DNA of 64,000 nt, taken from Triatoma infestans (lineage: Eukaryota; Arthropoda; Insecta; Hemiptera; Reduviidae). A program made the position numbers and the translations under genes. The notes under the pieces were generated by a model. It worked only from the letters and a program-made list of their open reading frames with translations. It searched no databases and was not told the origin of the DNA. How positions within the stretch are numbered: the stretch's first letter is position 1; each line of letters starts with the position of its first letter. This document shows positions 1 through 11,929 of the stretch, in pieces. Location: positions 174,732 to 238,731 of the forward strand of contig JAAEAF010001105.1 in the NCBI GenBank assembly GCA_011037195.1, in the 5' to 3' direction.

Positions 1-740
1 GATTTGAACTTTTTATCTTATACACCTTCCACCCTTGGGCTAACTAAAAACTGACCTGAACTAAATATCTTAGCAAGAAATTATAACCTTTTTTTTTACG
101 TTTTTTGTGCTCCTCTAAAGGCCCTTCATTTTTAGTTGTTTTTTTTTTCACTCCTGCATCTTTAGAAAGATCACATATCTTCCTAATGACGTTTTTGCTA
201 ATATTATTAATTTCCAGGTAACAAAAGAATACTCAAATATTTATAAGGTAAAAAGCCTCTTTCCATCCTACAGTTAGTAAGCAAAAAAATAAATTCATAT
301 ACGGTTGACTGCTGCTCTATTCTCACGTTCTATTGAAAGATAAATACATAAATAAATCAGATGTGTAAATTTGTAGCTCTTTTTTTGTTACGACCCTTAT
401 AATATAATGTGCTGGCACCTGGTTGCAATAAAATATACTTCAAACGCTGTTAATAATAATAATAATAATACTAAAACTAAAAATCTGATGTGAATCACTA
501 ACACGACTTTCTCCTAACATAGTTAACATAATTATACAATTTTCTTTAACCTGGTCTTAATAACGACACTTGCCATAGCAACCATCACAGATAAATCAGC
601 AAGATTTGATATCAATACATTGTAGTCCAGAAGACAGGGCAAAAACTAAAAAAAAATGTAATAATATTTGAAATCTAACGTCAGAACCTGTTGAAATCAC
701 TTTTTTTGAAAAAAAAAAAAAAAAAAAGAAGTTCTAAATA
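1..740. other. AT-rich non-coding stretch
   Basis: No coding or RNA gene is visible. It holds a short TAA microsatellite near 450-470, several poly-T runs and an A run at about 709-727 that leads into the first repeat copy. It is probably upstream or intronic sequence. Confidence 0.5.
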
Positions 741-1465
741 AAATGTGTGCGTGTGCGTGTGTGTGTGTGAGAACAAAATATCTCAAAAACGAAAAGTCAC
801 AGGAAGCTCCAACTTGGTCATCCGTTTCGCGACTACCACCGCATCTGACGTGAAGGTTTCGGGCAAAAACCGTCGACCGAAAGTGTTATTTTACTGTTTT
901 TTATTTCGCGAAGAAATTTTAAGCGATTTTCTCGACAACCATCCTAACAATTTTGTTTAAACTTCGTACACTATCTACGAACATAAATACCTACAACTCT
1001 TATTTGAAACAATTTCTTGAGACAATTAAATTTTTTGGCGGTTGTTAAGAAACAGCGCTATGCTTTTCTCTAGTGTACCGCTTGAGTGCAATGTATAGCT
1101 CTACCACCTATATAACATTAATATACATTAAAAGCATTGATGATATAATTCTAAATTTGAAAAAATATTCAAATTAGAAGTCAATACCGGTAAATATTTG
1201 TGGTTGGTATAAAAAAATTTCGAGAAATTCGCGAAAAAGTGTAAAAATAAAAATCATTCCGCAAACGCATTTCCGATTGATCGAAAACTTCATGGCAGAT
1301 CCTAGACGGGATTTCAAATATGATGCTCCGTTTCGTTCTAACAGACACACAGACTATTCGTAAAAACTTTTTTCGCTCAGAGTTTACATAATGTGCAAAT
1401 TCAATTTCAAAAATTTGCTCAATCGTAATTATTTTCTCTTACTTCAAAAAGAGAAAGTAAAAATA
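741..1465. repeat. Dispersed repeat family R, composite of two facing pieces
   Basis: Opens with a TG microsatellite (about 744-769) followed by the family's internal text (ATATCTCAAAAACG, then CGCATCTGACGTGAAGG, then TTTTCTCGACAACC). It then flips to the opposite orientation and ends CTCTTACTTCAAAAAGAGAAAG near 1438-1457. The same strings recur more than twenty times in the window. The small open frame at 745-960 is repeat text and not a gene. Confidence 0.7.
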
Positions 1466-1708
1466 TCTTTTTAAATATTATTACTTTCTGATAATATAAA
1501 TGCTCATCTTTAAGCGTGCATCTATCAGTGATAAAATATTAAGGCTTTAACTTGCAGTGAATCAACTATAATGTTTCCTAGATCAGAAGACTCTTCACAT
1601 ATTGCACTTACTTTTCAAGATATGCCTCTCTTAAAGCGCAAATTATTATCATTATTACTATTTTTTAACATTTGGTGCATTTATAGATGTTTTTATTATT
1701 ATAAATAT

Positions 1709-1728
1709 TTTTCTGTTTTCCTTCTTAG
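1709..1728 (+). promoter_or_regulatory. Possible splice acceptor before the Myb/SANT exon
   Basis: The tract TTTTCTGTTTTCCTTCTTAG ends at 1728, 22 bases before the ATG. It suggests that this exon may have an upstream non-coding exon, unlike the BED and FLYWCH exons. It is judged by sequence alone. Confidence 0.5.
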
Positions 1729-1750
1729 AAAAACTGTCGATTGGAGCGAA

Positions 1751-2342
1751 ATGGAATGTGTGCCCGACCTGACTTTCCTGCAAATTGCGGCAGCATCACA
1801 TAATTTTAACAAGATGATCTGGCACAATGCAAACGCCGCAGCCGCAACAGGTGGCAATGGCAGCAGTGGTGTAAATAGTGGAACTGGAAGTGGTTCCGGT
1901 ACCGGAAATTGTAATACGCCGACTGGAAGCGGTGGCGGAGGAGGCGGAGGTGGCGGTGGCGGAAGTGGCGGACAATCACCGGCCGTTAGCGGTAGTTCTA
2001 ATTCTTCAACAATGAAACAGAGAAAGACGAATTTTACTTCACGCGAAGTTGAAGCGTTATTAGCGGCAGTGGCCGATCGTAAAGATACAGTATTATTTGG
2101 TGTAGCCGGCGGTATTGGTTGGGCTAGAGCGTGGCACGAAGTAGCGCAACAAGTGTCCTCGGTTGAAGGTATACATAGATCTGAAAGTGATGTGCGTAAA
2201 AAATGGACCTATCTAAAATGGGAAGCGAAAAATACTAGCAAACCTGGACGTGATCCAACTTCTAGAGCTGTCCTGGAAATACTTACTTCCAGAGAAGGAG
2301 CTGGACAACAGCAAGCTAATTCCTTACTGGAACAATTGTTGG
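1751..2342 (+). CDS. Alternative first (or early) exon: Myb/SANT-like DNA-binding domain
   Basis: The exon encodes 197 residues plus one base. Residues 32-85 are a low-complexity Gly/Ser/Asn linker with a run of eleven Gly. Residues 89-165 match the Myb/SANT-like fold seen in NAIF1-type and insect regulatory proteins: a basic NFTSREVEAL start, tryptophans at 124, 128, 152 and 157, and the VRKKW third-helix signature. This predicts sequence-specific DNA binding in the nucleus. The frame is open from 1571, but a pyrimidine tract with AG at 1727-1728 and the change to coding-like composition make the ATG at 1751 the likelier start. The donor GTAAGTG at 2343 splits a Gly codon after its first base (phase 1), and a stop follows within the intron. 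GC content is clearly higher than in the surroundings. The gene is not named. Confidence 0.8.
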
Positions 2343-2929
2343 GTAAGTGTTGGCATTGAAGCATGTATTGACTCAATGAAAATTATTCAATTGTCGGGAT
2401 TGTAACTTAAAAAGAAAATTATCAATATTTTCGGGGCTCTGTTTTCTTATTTTTCAGTCTACACCCTAATATTACTACGTAATCTTCAAAATTGACTTAT
2501 ACGACTTTTTTGGTAGGTTCAGAGAAAGCCGCTTAATTTGTTCAATAGTCTATAGAGTAGGTTTTGATAAGTAATAAACCATCACTCTTCATCCCAACTG
2601 CTTCAATATCCCTCTTTTTTCCTACAGTCAGTCTCTATTGGGATTATATTGAACGGGCAGAGCGTTCAAGCTTCAAGATATAATTTCAGTAATTAAATAC
2701 TTTCAATAAATGTATTTATTCTCAATATAAGTATTGACCCTGCAATAAATGTATTTACTGCATGATATATTTATGTTGACCTTAACGAATTTCTTGAAAC
2801 TTGTGTACTATTAATCAATATATTTGAAACATATATCTGGGAAACTGATGTCAGGGTGTTATTGAAGAACAAGCAGGGTCATTAGACTTGATCCTCTGAA
2901 GAACCAAACATTATAATTACATCAGAATT
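2343..2929. other. Intronic or intergenic, no gene
   Basis: AT-rich sequence after the Myb/SANT donor. Short imperfect repeats of AATAAATGTATTTA occur near 2700-2790. No open frame of substance is present on either strand. Confidence 0.5.
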
Positions 2930-3125
2930 TTTTTTCTGTGATATCCTGCCTTTCTGTGTGGTCAGCGTCCGGTTTCGGACGTTCGCTCATTATCAAGAAT
3001 GGCGAATAATCTTCATCTAAACATCCTGATGGTGGGTAAACGGTCGAAATCGGGGGATGACTACAAAATGAAGCAGGATATCATGGAAAAAAGTCTCTAG
3101 TTCTTGTTTCCAGCTCTGCAGACCA
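2930..3125. mobile_element. Degenerate hairpin element of the CCGAAACCGGTCG family
   Basis: The left arm (GTGATATCCTGCC, GTGGTCAGCGTCCGGTTTCG) pairs imperfectly with the right arm (CGGTCGAAATCGGGGGATGA, GAAGCAGGATATCATGG). It ends with the tail TTTCCAGCTCTGC, which also follows the copies at 26.4, 50.0 and 61.8 kb. It has no coding capacity and is an old, mutated copy. Confidence 0.65.
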
Positions 3126-4129
3126 TTTGGTGGGAGTTAAGGAAAGATAATTCCAACTTTTTAAGATTTTTACGCTTTTATTTCAAGAAAACTCATTGAA
3201 TAACGCTTTTGATATTCGCTCTTTGCGATGGAAGATATCTCTGTGCTGTGCGTAGTTATAAAGTACTAGTAATATCCTCTTTGTATCAGAATCTTTAAGG
3301 TTCTATAAAAAAAAAATACAGGCTTCAACAGAAGTTGAACTTTGTTCAACAAAAATGCAGTCCTTTTCACCCATGAAAAAGGAACATAACCCTTTTATAT
3401 GCCCTTTGTGTTATCCACAGTCTTTCATCACGTTTTGTTTTCACATTCTTTTCTTCTATCATCTTCTTTAGTTTGTTTTTTTCTAACCAACTCAATCATT
3501 CATCATATTTCTCGTACCGTATATCCACTTTTTATTCTGTCTGCCTGGTTTCTGTTTTTGTCTGGTTAAATGTCCGTATCATTTTAGAATATCATTTTCT
3601 ACCAAGTATCCGTTGAAATCGTTATCGTCACTCTCTCTGAAATGACGAGTAAATTGCCGATCGCTTTCCTCTAATAAAAAAGTTGAATATAGAACAGAAT
3701 AAACCAATATTTAATGGTTTATTTTTATTATAATTTTAACTTATAAACAGTATAGGAGGTTATCGTTGGTAATTTAGTTATATCATTTTTAGTTGACCAG
3801 ATTATAATGTAAATACCGACTGAATATGACACATTAGTGTTGAAGACTCTCATACCTTGAGACCCAAAATGAAAATAAAACTGTGTTTATATAGAGTTAG
3901 TCAGCAGTTATTACAGGTTGTGCAATATTGTGAGATAAAATAAGAAACAATATGAATAATAAAATAAGATATTTCATTTTAATATAAATACTGACTGATT
4001 TGTTTATGTAATGGTTCGAATCAGTTTTGAAGAGGTTTGGTCAGAAAAGAAATAACTTAGGTTGAGTGAAGTTAGACTTACTGAATACTATTTGTATTAA
4101 CTGCAAATGATAAACTCTGCAAGCACTTT
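3126..4129. other. Non-coding stretch, no gene seen
   Basis: No convincing coding frame, RNA gene or complete repeat is seen. A few short strings may be very old repeat fragments. Confidence 0.4.
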
Positions 4130-4300
4130 ACACTGTAATATTTTAGAGTGAGAGTATGGTGGTGTGAGGAGAGGGTGACAGGCTGACTGGCGGTATGAGA
4201 ATGAAATACGTTGTAGTGACAGTTCACGGTGATTCAGTTGGGGAGGATTAGTTCACTGATTCGATCTTGATTCGAATCCACTACAATTAGTAGAAAGAAA
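4130..4300 (+). promoter_or_regulatory. Orphan promoter-like patch
   Basis: GC-richer than its surroundings and free of family-R text. It has GATTC/GAATC motifs near 4230, 4257, 4269 and 4274 and an initiator-like TTCAGTT at about 4233-4239. The same two motif types sit upstream of both BED exons. No recognisable coding exon follows. Its role is inference. Confidence 0.3.
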
Positions 4301-4393
4301 TCGTTTATTAGAATCAGGAGACGCCAATATACTTCCAGACGGGCTGCGACTCTGTTTCCTGAGAAGGCTGGGTATCTGTGGGCATTGAAGGGG

Positions 4394-4507
4394 TATATAT
4401 ATATATATATATATCCTCCCTCAATTTTCCATATTTTTGGATTTTGTTGGAAGAAGTGCTGTGGGATTCAGAGGTCTCATCCTGCCAGCATGTGGGGGGG
4501 GGGGGGG
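4394..4507. repeat. TA microsatellite and poly-G run
   Basis: A TA dinucleotide run at about 4394-4414 and an uninterrupted run of 14 G at 4494-4507. Confidence 0.8.
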
Positions 4508-5889
4508 CAATAGACCTCTTTTACTCTTAGTGACTATACCGTTTAAAAATAAAAAAAATTGCTTTATTACATTACGAATTTGAGTTTTTATACAGCGTTT
4601 GAGTCAGTTTTCTACTTGTTCGCTCATGATCTCTCTCTGTTAGGTAGTAGATTGTAGGCAGGGAGTGGCCATAATGCCAACCCTAAAAGATCTGCATATC
4701 TAAATCTCTAAATTATACAATTATGTATGTAATTATGTAATTTTTCAAATAATTGCAGTAAGAGAAAGGTGTGTGTGTTTCTCTTCAGATATTGTTGTTC
4801 CTCTCTCTCTCTGTTTAAATCAGTCAGCACTATTTCTGGTAATAATTAAGTGAACTTTTGTTCCATTTATGCAAAGTTATTGGTTAAATGGTGTTTCATA
4901 AATTAAAATTAAGAAATATATTTTTTATCTCATTTTTATTACAATTTAATAAAGTAAATTCTATGATATAAACTTAGCATAATATTTTAATAATATGTAG
5001 ATTTATTGATTATTTAAAAATAAATTCATGTAATACAAGTAACAATCTTTATATTAAAACTGAATTTTTAAATTTAAGTTGTCACATTTAAGTCTAAAGT
5101 GTTTGATATTATTTAAGAAATGTGGCTAGAGATAGATGTATGCATTTAATAATGTTGTATCACATTCTATACTAAATATAGTTACAATATGGATGAGAAC
5201 ATGTGTTCCGCTCCAGGAGGTTCATGACTGTTAACCCCCTTTTTTTTTAATTCGACTAACTTATTTTGTGTGTCCATTCGGCTTTCGTCATCTTAAATAT
5301 AATGATTTATTTTTCTTTTTAACATTAGAAATTTAAATATTTCAAAAGAAATGTATAATGCCCGCCTCCGAGCTACTACTGTATTATCGATAGTCAGATA
5401 TGAAGAAACCTGCCAGACGAAATCTGGTGTGGAAAACCAGAAGTGACTATGTTGAAAAAGGACTGTACATTAGAATGGTAATTTAGAGGAACACTTAATA
5501 TTGCAGTTTCTGACAGAAATTAATTTACCTAAGGAATCAATTTTAAAATACCAAATTAGGAATCAATTTTAAATAACTAACTTTTAAAATACTCCCCGGG
5601 TGGGAGAACCTGACTCAAAACCGTTTAACCCATTAACAAGGCACGTTCCCATTCCTTAGCCCTTCCGGGGCGTACGCCTACCCATCATGATTCATCCAAT
5701 TCCCAATTTCTCCTACCTTTACTAATCCACCTGTCTTTGTCTCCCTTTTTACCTCCCCGTAAAACCTTCTCGATAAAATACACCATCCAGTTCAAATTTT
5801 CCACCGCCTTCAACATCTTTCCTACAAAATTACCCACAGAAATACTATTTATAGCCCCTATCAGCTCCCTCGATCATATCCCATCTCCC
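4508..5889. other. Non-coding stretch, no gene seen
   Basis: AT-rich sequence with CT microsatellite tracts near 4800. A C-rich patch at 5590-5880 has no open frame and no match to the other repeats in this window. Confidence 0.4.
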
Positions 5890-6112
5890 ACAAACGAAGA
5901 AAGTGATTAAACCTTTGTGTATGTAGTAACTTTAAAAGAAAGTCGCCCAAAATTGTAAAAACCATTCAGTAAAGTCTGATTTCCGATTGAAGGAACATAC
6001 TTTTTTTTTACGTATATTCAGTGGACCTCAAGACAAGCATTTCCAATGAAAACTCAATTTCGAAGTCTTGAAATGATCTGCATACCCTCTTACAAGGAGT
6101 AAGAAAAAGTGA
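5890..6112 (+). repeat. Family R, internally deleted copy
   Basis: Recognisable by AAAGTGATTAAACCTTTGTG, CAGTAAAGTCTGATTTCCG, GTGGACCTCAAGACA and the terminal GGAGTAAGAAAAAGTG. The central section is missing. Confidence 0.65.
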
Positions 6113-6499
6113 AAATATGCCATTCTCGTGATAATTAAAACAAGTGAAACAGTATATTTCATTGCTTCACGTGCAATTAATTCCAAGTCCTCTGTTTCAG
6201 CATACTAAGTAATACATGTCAATTTTGTACGTATTGTTTCTTTTGAATGCCGGGGGGAAAGTTGAAATTATCTATGGATTTATGTCCATTCATCTTATCA
6301 TTCCTGCGACAAATCTCTGGATACTCAATTGTCAGCAAACTACAAACTTATCCTTCCGAAATCCACTCTAAAGGAAGAACTAGTAAAGCAGCCACCTATT
6401 AAACGATTTTCACTAATTCACTAGAATGAAAAATCTGATAAATTAATTTCAAAGATCTATGTTTGTATTGATGATTTCATCGTTAGTTTTTGTTGTTCT

Positions 6500-6830
6500 G
6501 TTACTTTCTCTTAATGCTGCAAGAGGAAATATTGTGATCGTGTCAAATTTTCGAGATATCGAATACACCTATTTCAGTCTGTTATGGTATGTATGTATAT
6601 GTGTGATTTCCCTAAGCAATTCCCGGTAATGCTGCAACATTCTTCTAAATACCAACTTTCCGATTCTATCATTTATGCAATATTACGATACATAAGTTGA
6701 TAGAATTCAATGTCTTAAGAAAAACTAGTTAACTGAAAGTACGACTTTATCGAATGTTTTCTAATTTTTTCATGTTTCTCTCTAAAAAAAATTGATCCAA
6801 TGATTTTCTTTAAATATGACCTGCTGATTG
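6500..6830 (-). repeat. Family R, partial copy
   Basis: Starts ACTTTCTCTTAATGCTGCAA, continues through ATTGTGATCGTGTCAAATTT and later AACTGAAAGTACGACTTTAT and ATGATTTTCTTTAAATATGA. Much of the middle is missing. Confidence 0.65.
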
Positions 6831-7959
6831 CCTATATATTTAAACTAATCACTTTTATATCAAACAAACTTATTTTAGAAGTGTTCAATAGATCTGTGAC
6901 ATTATGTTTAACTATAAAGTATTCTGTCAAGTTCTGCTGTAGTTTGCAGAAGTCTGCTTGAATTCAGATAGCAAACTGTTCTCAGAACCCCTAAATAAAC
7001 CCTACGGTTCCTTTGTAACTAGAATTATCACAATGTTAAGACCAACGCTTAGTAAGAACAATGTTAATTCCAAGTTTGGAGTAAATTGGTGCACAGATGA
7101 GTAACGCAGCAAGAGAAAGTCCTGTGTACGTTGTGTTACTATTCAAATCACTTTTTTTCTTGCAATACCTTTCACTTGAGATTATCATAAATTATGACGC
7201 CAATAAAGGTTAGCATAAATTATCAAAATAAATTGCTTCGTTACTTTATTTTTAGATTTATTTACTTGCTTAGGTTGGCATAATGTCTAGCAAAGTGCAT
7301 GTTATTTGGGTAATTCATGACAGTTAAATTTTAGTAACAAGTATAATTTTTTTTTTTTGAAAAAATGTATTTAAAGTATTTTTCGAAATGGTTGTATGTG
7401 ATGAAATTGTGAAAATATTTAAACGTCAATAATTTATAGTAAAAGTCTTGTTGAACAGACGGTCAGATGACCAAGGACATACAGAACTGACCGGAAGTTT
7501 ATTAAAATTCTCTGTCACTTATATCACTTGTTTGTAAGATCAAATGCTATCATAAATTAACTTCTGGGAATTTTCCAATTTAATTAAACTAGATTATTCA
7601 AAATCTTTTGCTTTCCCTAAATATGATCGTCCTTTCTTCAGTTGATTCATTAGCGTACGACGACTTGCTTGATGTTGACTGAATGAACGTTTCAGGGAAT
7701 GCGTGACAAACCAGCCTATTTCGGAGAACAATGTTAACGGAAAGAAGAAGTTAGGAGATAAGCTGTGTGTCGGGAGGGAGGGACACGGGAAAAGCTTTCT
7801 ATATTGAAAAAAACATACTCCTTATAGATTTCTTGCTACATGCTGATGATCTAGTCTGCAAATGAATGCTACAAAATATACTCAACAAATAACAGAAATG
7901 ATAGGAGAGAGACAAAGTTACACTTTCCTGATTTATTTGACGTCACACAATTTTATTTT

Positions 7960-8840
7960 ATTTTTATTTCTTTCACTGTCTTATTTGCTGTAAGAGAGGA
8001 AATATAAGGACAGTGACAAATTTTCGAAATTCATTTTTCAGCAAAAATATACGTTTTGTAGTTGTTCTTGACTACGAAAAACTCGAGTCCATCTTTGTAG
8101 CAAGAGTCAGTAATGTCTCAAAGAGAAAAATTGCAATAGCTCAAAGTTGATATTCCACTTAGGTATTACCACCGAATCTGATACAAAGGTTTCGGAGAAA
8201 ATCCATCTTGCCGGAAGTGTAACTGTACTTCCAGATTTTTGCAATTTTCTCAAAAACGGCTCAAACGATTTTCTTCAAAGTTGGTATACTATTTACATAC
8301 GTAAATATTTTCACTTTTATTTTAGACAATTCTGCACCGTTCTGTGGCATAAAATTACAACAAATGTTATTTGCTTTCTTCAAAGTTGGTAGTACTGTCT
8401 ACTGTATAGACTGTGTAGATAGTCTGGGTGGGGGTATTTATCCCGTACTATCTCTGGATTGAATGTTTGGACAAATGAGAAATTTCTAAATGTAAAGAAA
8501 AATTGTCATTTTCTACGTAACCATAGTAATAACAGTATAAATAATAGTAATTAAAAACAGAAGTAAAAGAAAGTGGTATGAATGTTTGCGACCAGATTTT
8601 ATTTCTTCTGTATTTTATTTGAAAAACCGCTCCAATGATTTTCTTCAAATTTTGTACATTATTACATTTGATACATTTTTCACAGGATACTTGATTTTAG
8701 TAGGGTCCTGAAGAAGCAATGTCTCGAAGGTTACTTGTATATTGTGCAATGTACCACCACCTGGTGGGAGATAAGTGAAATAAAGATTTAATAAAAATTC
8801 CAACTCTTTAGGAAATTCGTCAAATAGAAGTGTGAGCAAT
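7960..8840 (-). repeat. Family R, one or two degraded copies
   Basis: Contains TTCACTGTCTTATTTGCTGT, GAAATCTGA-like variants, TTGATATTCCACTTAGGTAT and CGATTTTCTTCAAAGTTGGT. A second partial piece lies at about 8560-8720. The small open frames here are repeat text. Confidence 0.6.
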
Positions 8841-9593
8841 GCGTTAACAGGAAGTGTGTGAATATTGCATACCAGTATTTTTTATCTCTCTATCTCTCTT
8901 TTGAATGTCCTCTCAAATCTCCTCTCAAATAATATTTTATAATAATACTCAATACGATTACATTGTTCAACAGAAATGGCAAGCATATTTAAATAGCATC
9001 TGCTCACACTTACAATAAATAAACCATATGCACTCTATTTGTTAATACAGGGCGGCCAAACTATGAAAGGGGAAATACGATCTGATGTAACAACTGGCTT
9101 CGTCCATTCAACCCATATTTCTCTATTATACTATATTTATTTTAATAAATATTGTCACTTTATTTTAGTTTTTTTCCCCAAATTGTAAAAAAAAAGACTT
9201 TTTTCTAAATAAAAAATTCTTTGTATAAGAACTTTTATTGTGGAGATAATAAGTTTTGTATTATATATATATATAAAAGAAAAAAGAATTCTTACAACAT
9301 ACTTACAATTGAAAATTGAAATATTTCTTTGGGAATTTTCAAAAAATGTAAAAAATTATAAATTACAAAAAAACCAATTCACAACTTGGTGCCCCGTTCC
9401 GCGTGAAATTGTGAAATTATAATTATTATTATTATTATTTTTAAATTCCGTTGAATTTTTTAAATGATAATAACTTCAATAAAACTTAAATATTCTGTAC
9501 TTTTTCTCATTTCTTTATGAAGAGGAACTAACGTGGTGCCTTCGTCAAATTTTCTAAAATAGATTGTTTCCCACAGTATAATACAAAACAAAT
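8841..9593. other. AT-rich non-coding stretch
   Basis: Contains short TA and ATT microsatellites near 9265 and 9421-9440. No gene or recognised element is seen. Confidence 0.4.
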
Positions 9594-9935
9594 ACCAGGT
9601 GTGAAACACTCACACACTTCCTCTTACTTCCCCGTCAGTACAGTTGGGTATAAAATGACAAATTCTCTTTTTTTAAACTTCAAATTTTGCTCATTTGTGG
9701 TGACATAACTATAGAGGTGGCGGGGTGGGGGGGGGGCAGATACCACCCCCAGCGGTAGGTAGGTGAAGTTTAAATTTGAATTTATAAATGCTTTTTCGGT
9801 TTTAACATAGAGCGTTCCACACTCTATGACCATCCCAACTAGACATTCTAACATTGGAATTTTAAAGAAAATTCCTTGATTAAATTGTATTAATTGGTGT
9901 AAGAGAAAGTCGTGTGAGTGTTTCACACCAGATTT
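9594..9935. mobile_element. Foldback element made of two facing family-R ends
   Basis: The left end reads GGTGTGAAACACTCACAC and CTCTTAC. The right end is its inverted counterpart, GTAAGAGAAAGTCGTGTGAG followed by TGTTTCACACC. This makes terminal inverted repeats of about 31 bases around roughly 280 bases of family-R end sequence. In ordinary family-R copies this end occurs only once, so this element looks like a non-autonomous inverted derivative. The open frame on the minus strand is not a gene. Confidence 0.65.
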
Positions 9936-10278
9936 TTTTTCTAGGGAGGGAGCTCAAAACAAAATGATGAAATTTTCTGATGAAAACTTCATTTTGGAAA
10001 TTTTAACAAATGAAATAATTACAAATATAATCGTCAACCAAATAGATCGACTATATGGAATAAATATATATATATATATATATAAAATAAAAAGGGAAAG
10101 TAGATGGGTGTTTGTGTAGGTGGTGTGTAAAAGAAGAAAGGAGAAGGGGGTCAGCAACAGGGAGTTAGTAGTAGTAGTAGTAGCTTGAAGGTATGTTGAA
10201 CCCTTGGCCGTGGACTTGATACGGCGCCGGAAATAGGCCAAGGACGAGACCACGCCCTCCAATGTTCGTCGGCTTTTT
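9936..10278. other. Non-coding with TA and TAG microsatellites
   Basis: TA run at about 10066-10083 and GTA run near 10168-10182. The sequence between 10190 and 10260 is GC-richer and leads into an initiator-like motif. Confidence 0.4.
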
Positions 10279-10292
10279 TATCAGTTCGTGTT
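10279..10292 (+). promoter_or_regulatory. Possible initiator motif
   Basis: ATCAGTTCGTG resembles the arthropod TCAGT initiator and follows a GC-richer patch. It lies about 490 bases before the candidate exon at 10767. Weak evidence. Confidence 0.2.
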
Positions 10293-10766
10293 TCTCGGCC
10301 ACTAGTTCACACATTTATATATATATATATACATACATACATACATATATATCTGTATGTTAGTGTGTGTGTAAATAGACGCTTGCATTTTTTTTTTTTC
10401 TTTCTCTCACTTTTTCCCATTTATCTAATTAATTTATCTCAATTAAATTTACCTACTGGTGGTGGTATACAAGATTTGTACGCGTTTTACGTGTTTATTA
10501 TGTGCTACTGTTGTACTATTGGTAATCGTGTCAATCCAGCCAGAAATACAACAGGTGGTGTTTTGAACAACAACAAAATAATTCTGGTAACCAAAAACAA
10601 ATCTGGTGGTGTGAAACTCAAATGACTTACTCTTACATCTGTTCGTACAATTATATATAAAACTACAAACTTTCAATTTCACATTTCACTTATTTGCCCT
10701 AATATAAAACTTATTTGTCTAATATAAGAGTGCGACGCTAGATCGATATGCCAAGCTCCAATTGGG

Positions 10767-10983
10767 ATGGACATATACGCTAACACTGGCCAACAACTGT
10801 CTTATAAAGCAAAAAGGCTTATTTTCTTTAGCTTAGACAAGGGAAATAACGCCCGGATGACGACCTTTCCCCTGTTGGACGAGAATTATTCCCAGATTCT
10901 TGATAACGGCACGTCATGGTATCAGCTGAGCCCAAAAACTAACACGCCGCACCACATTACTCTTGAGAAGATTGGTGATGGAA
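10767..10983 (+). CDS. Candidate additional first exon, unknown domain
   Basis: An open frame of 72 codons plus one base with balanced codon use, no similarity to the repeats here, and a strong donor (GGAA|GTGAGT) that again leaves phase 1, as in the confirmed exons. The product is basic and polar near the start, with the tract WYQLSPKTNTPHH near the end, and matches no family I recognise. It has no Cys/His finger. It may be a further cassette of the same gene, or a fragment of an old mobile element whose splice-like end is chance. Expression data would decide. Confidence 0.35.
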
Positions 10984-11499
10984 GTGAGTATATGCTAAAT
11001 CTCAGCATATATATAGGGGTTTTTCCCCAATGTTGTTGATTACAATGGGTTGCTAGAATTCCAAGATTAAAGAAAATTTGTTTCAAAGTTTTCATACTTT
11101 TCTTAAAATCGATTTTTCTTAAAATTGCACATTTATGAAACTATCAATTTTATAAACAACATGTTTCAATTACATGAACAAAATGTTTCAAATAATAGTG
11201 ATAAGTTTTGTAATTTGTCACTTCGTAGTTAGCATTCAGAAGTTTTTAAAAAATCGTTTCACCCGTCTTCGAGAAAAGTACGAATATCTTTGAACTACCT
11301 ATTCTGTAAACAGTTCAGCATCAACATTTCGATTTCCACTTCAAAATTGAAATTCCTACATTTGCTTTTTAATATATCTTAGTATTATGCATGTGATACC
11401 GTACACTGAAGTGAAAAGTGGTACTTTACAGGGAAGCTCATTGCAGCTACTCCTTGGAGACTTCCGGATTCATTGTCAAGTGCAAGGTAATTATTATGT

Positions 11500-11690
11500 G
11501 TGTGTATGGTTTGTATGTAAAATTTAAAGAAAATACTGTTAGGAGCCGCATTGGAGGAAATTTTGCAAAAACTGGAAATAAGATTCTATAAAGTCGCACT
11601 TCTGGTTCACAGATGTTTGTAAAGGGGATATAAAGTTTGGGATTCCCCCATTTTTGATATTTTGAACACACCACTCACATACGCACATTC
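11500..11690 (+). repeat. Family R, short internal fragment
   Basis: Shows AAATTTAAAGAAAATACTGT, GGAGCCGCATTGGAGG and TAAAGTCGCACTTCTGG. Both ends are missing. Confidence 0.5.
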
Positions 11691-11877
11691 TATTATAATC
11701 AAGGGTTCTCAAAACTCAGTCTCGTACAATTGGCACGATTGTATTCCTTTCTTTTACATCTGGAAATGATTGAAACGCCGCCTGGACCAGGAAACTCCAT
11801 TTCAAATAAATTTGCGTAGAGTGACTGTTTATTCATCTGTATTTAACAGAAGGCAACAGAATATAAGACGCAAACAG

Positions 11878-11914
11878 ATGAAAATGTTTATGAATCATTT
11901 TCAAAATAATTCTG
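11878..11914 (+). CDS. Weak candidate short exon
   Basis: A short ATG frame ends at TCTG|GTAAAG in phase 1. The frame is open further upstream to 11770, with coding-like codons and an RRQQNIRRKQ basic stretch, but a stop lies just before 11770. No domain is recognised. It could be an internal exon entered through the AG at about 11804 or 11849, or nothing. Confidence 0.15.
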
Positions 11915-11929
11915 GTAAAGTGTTTTATT

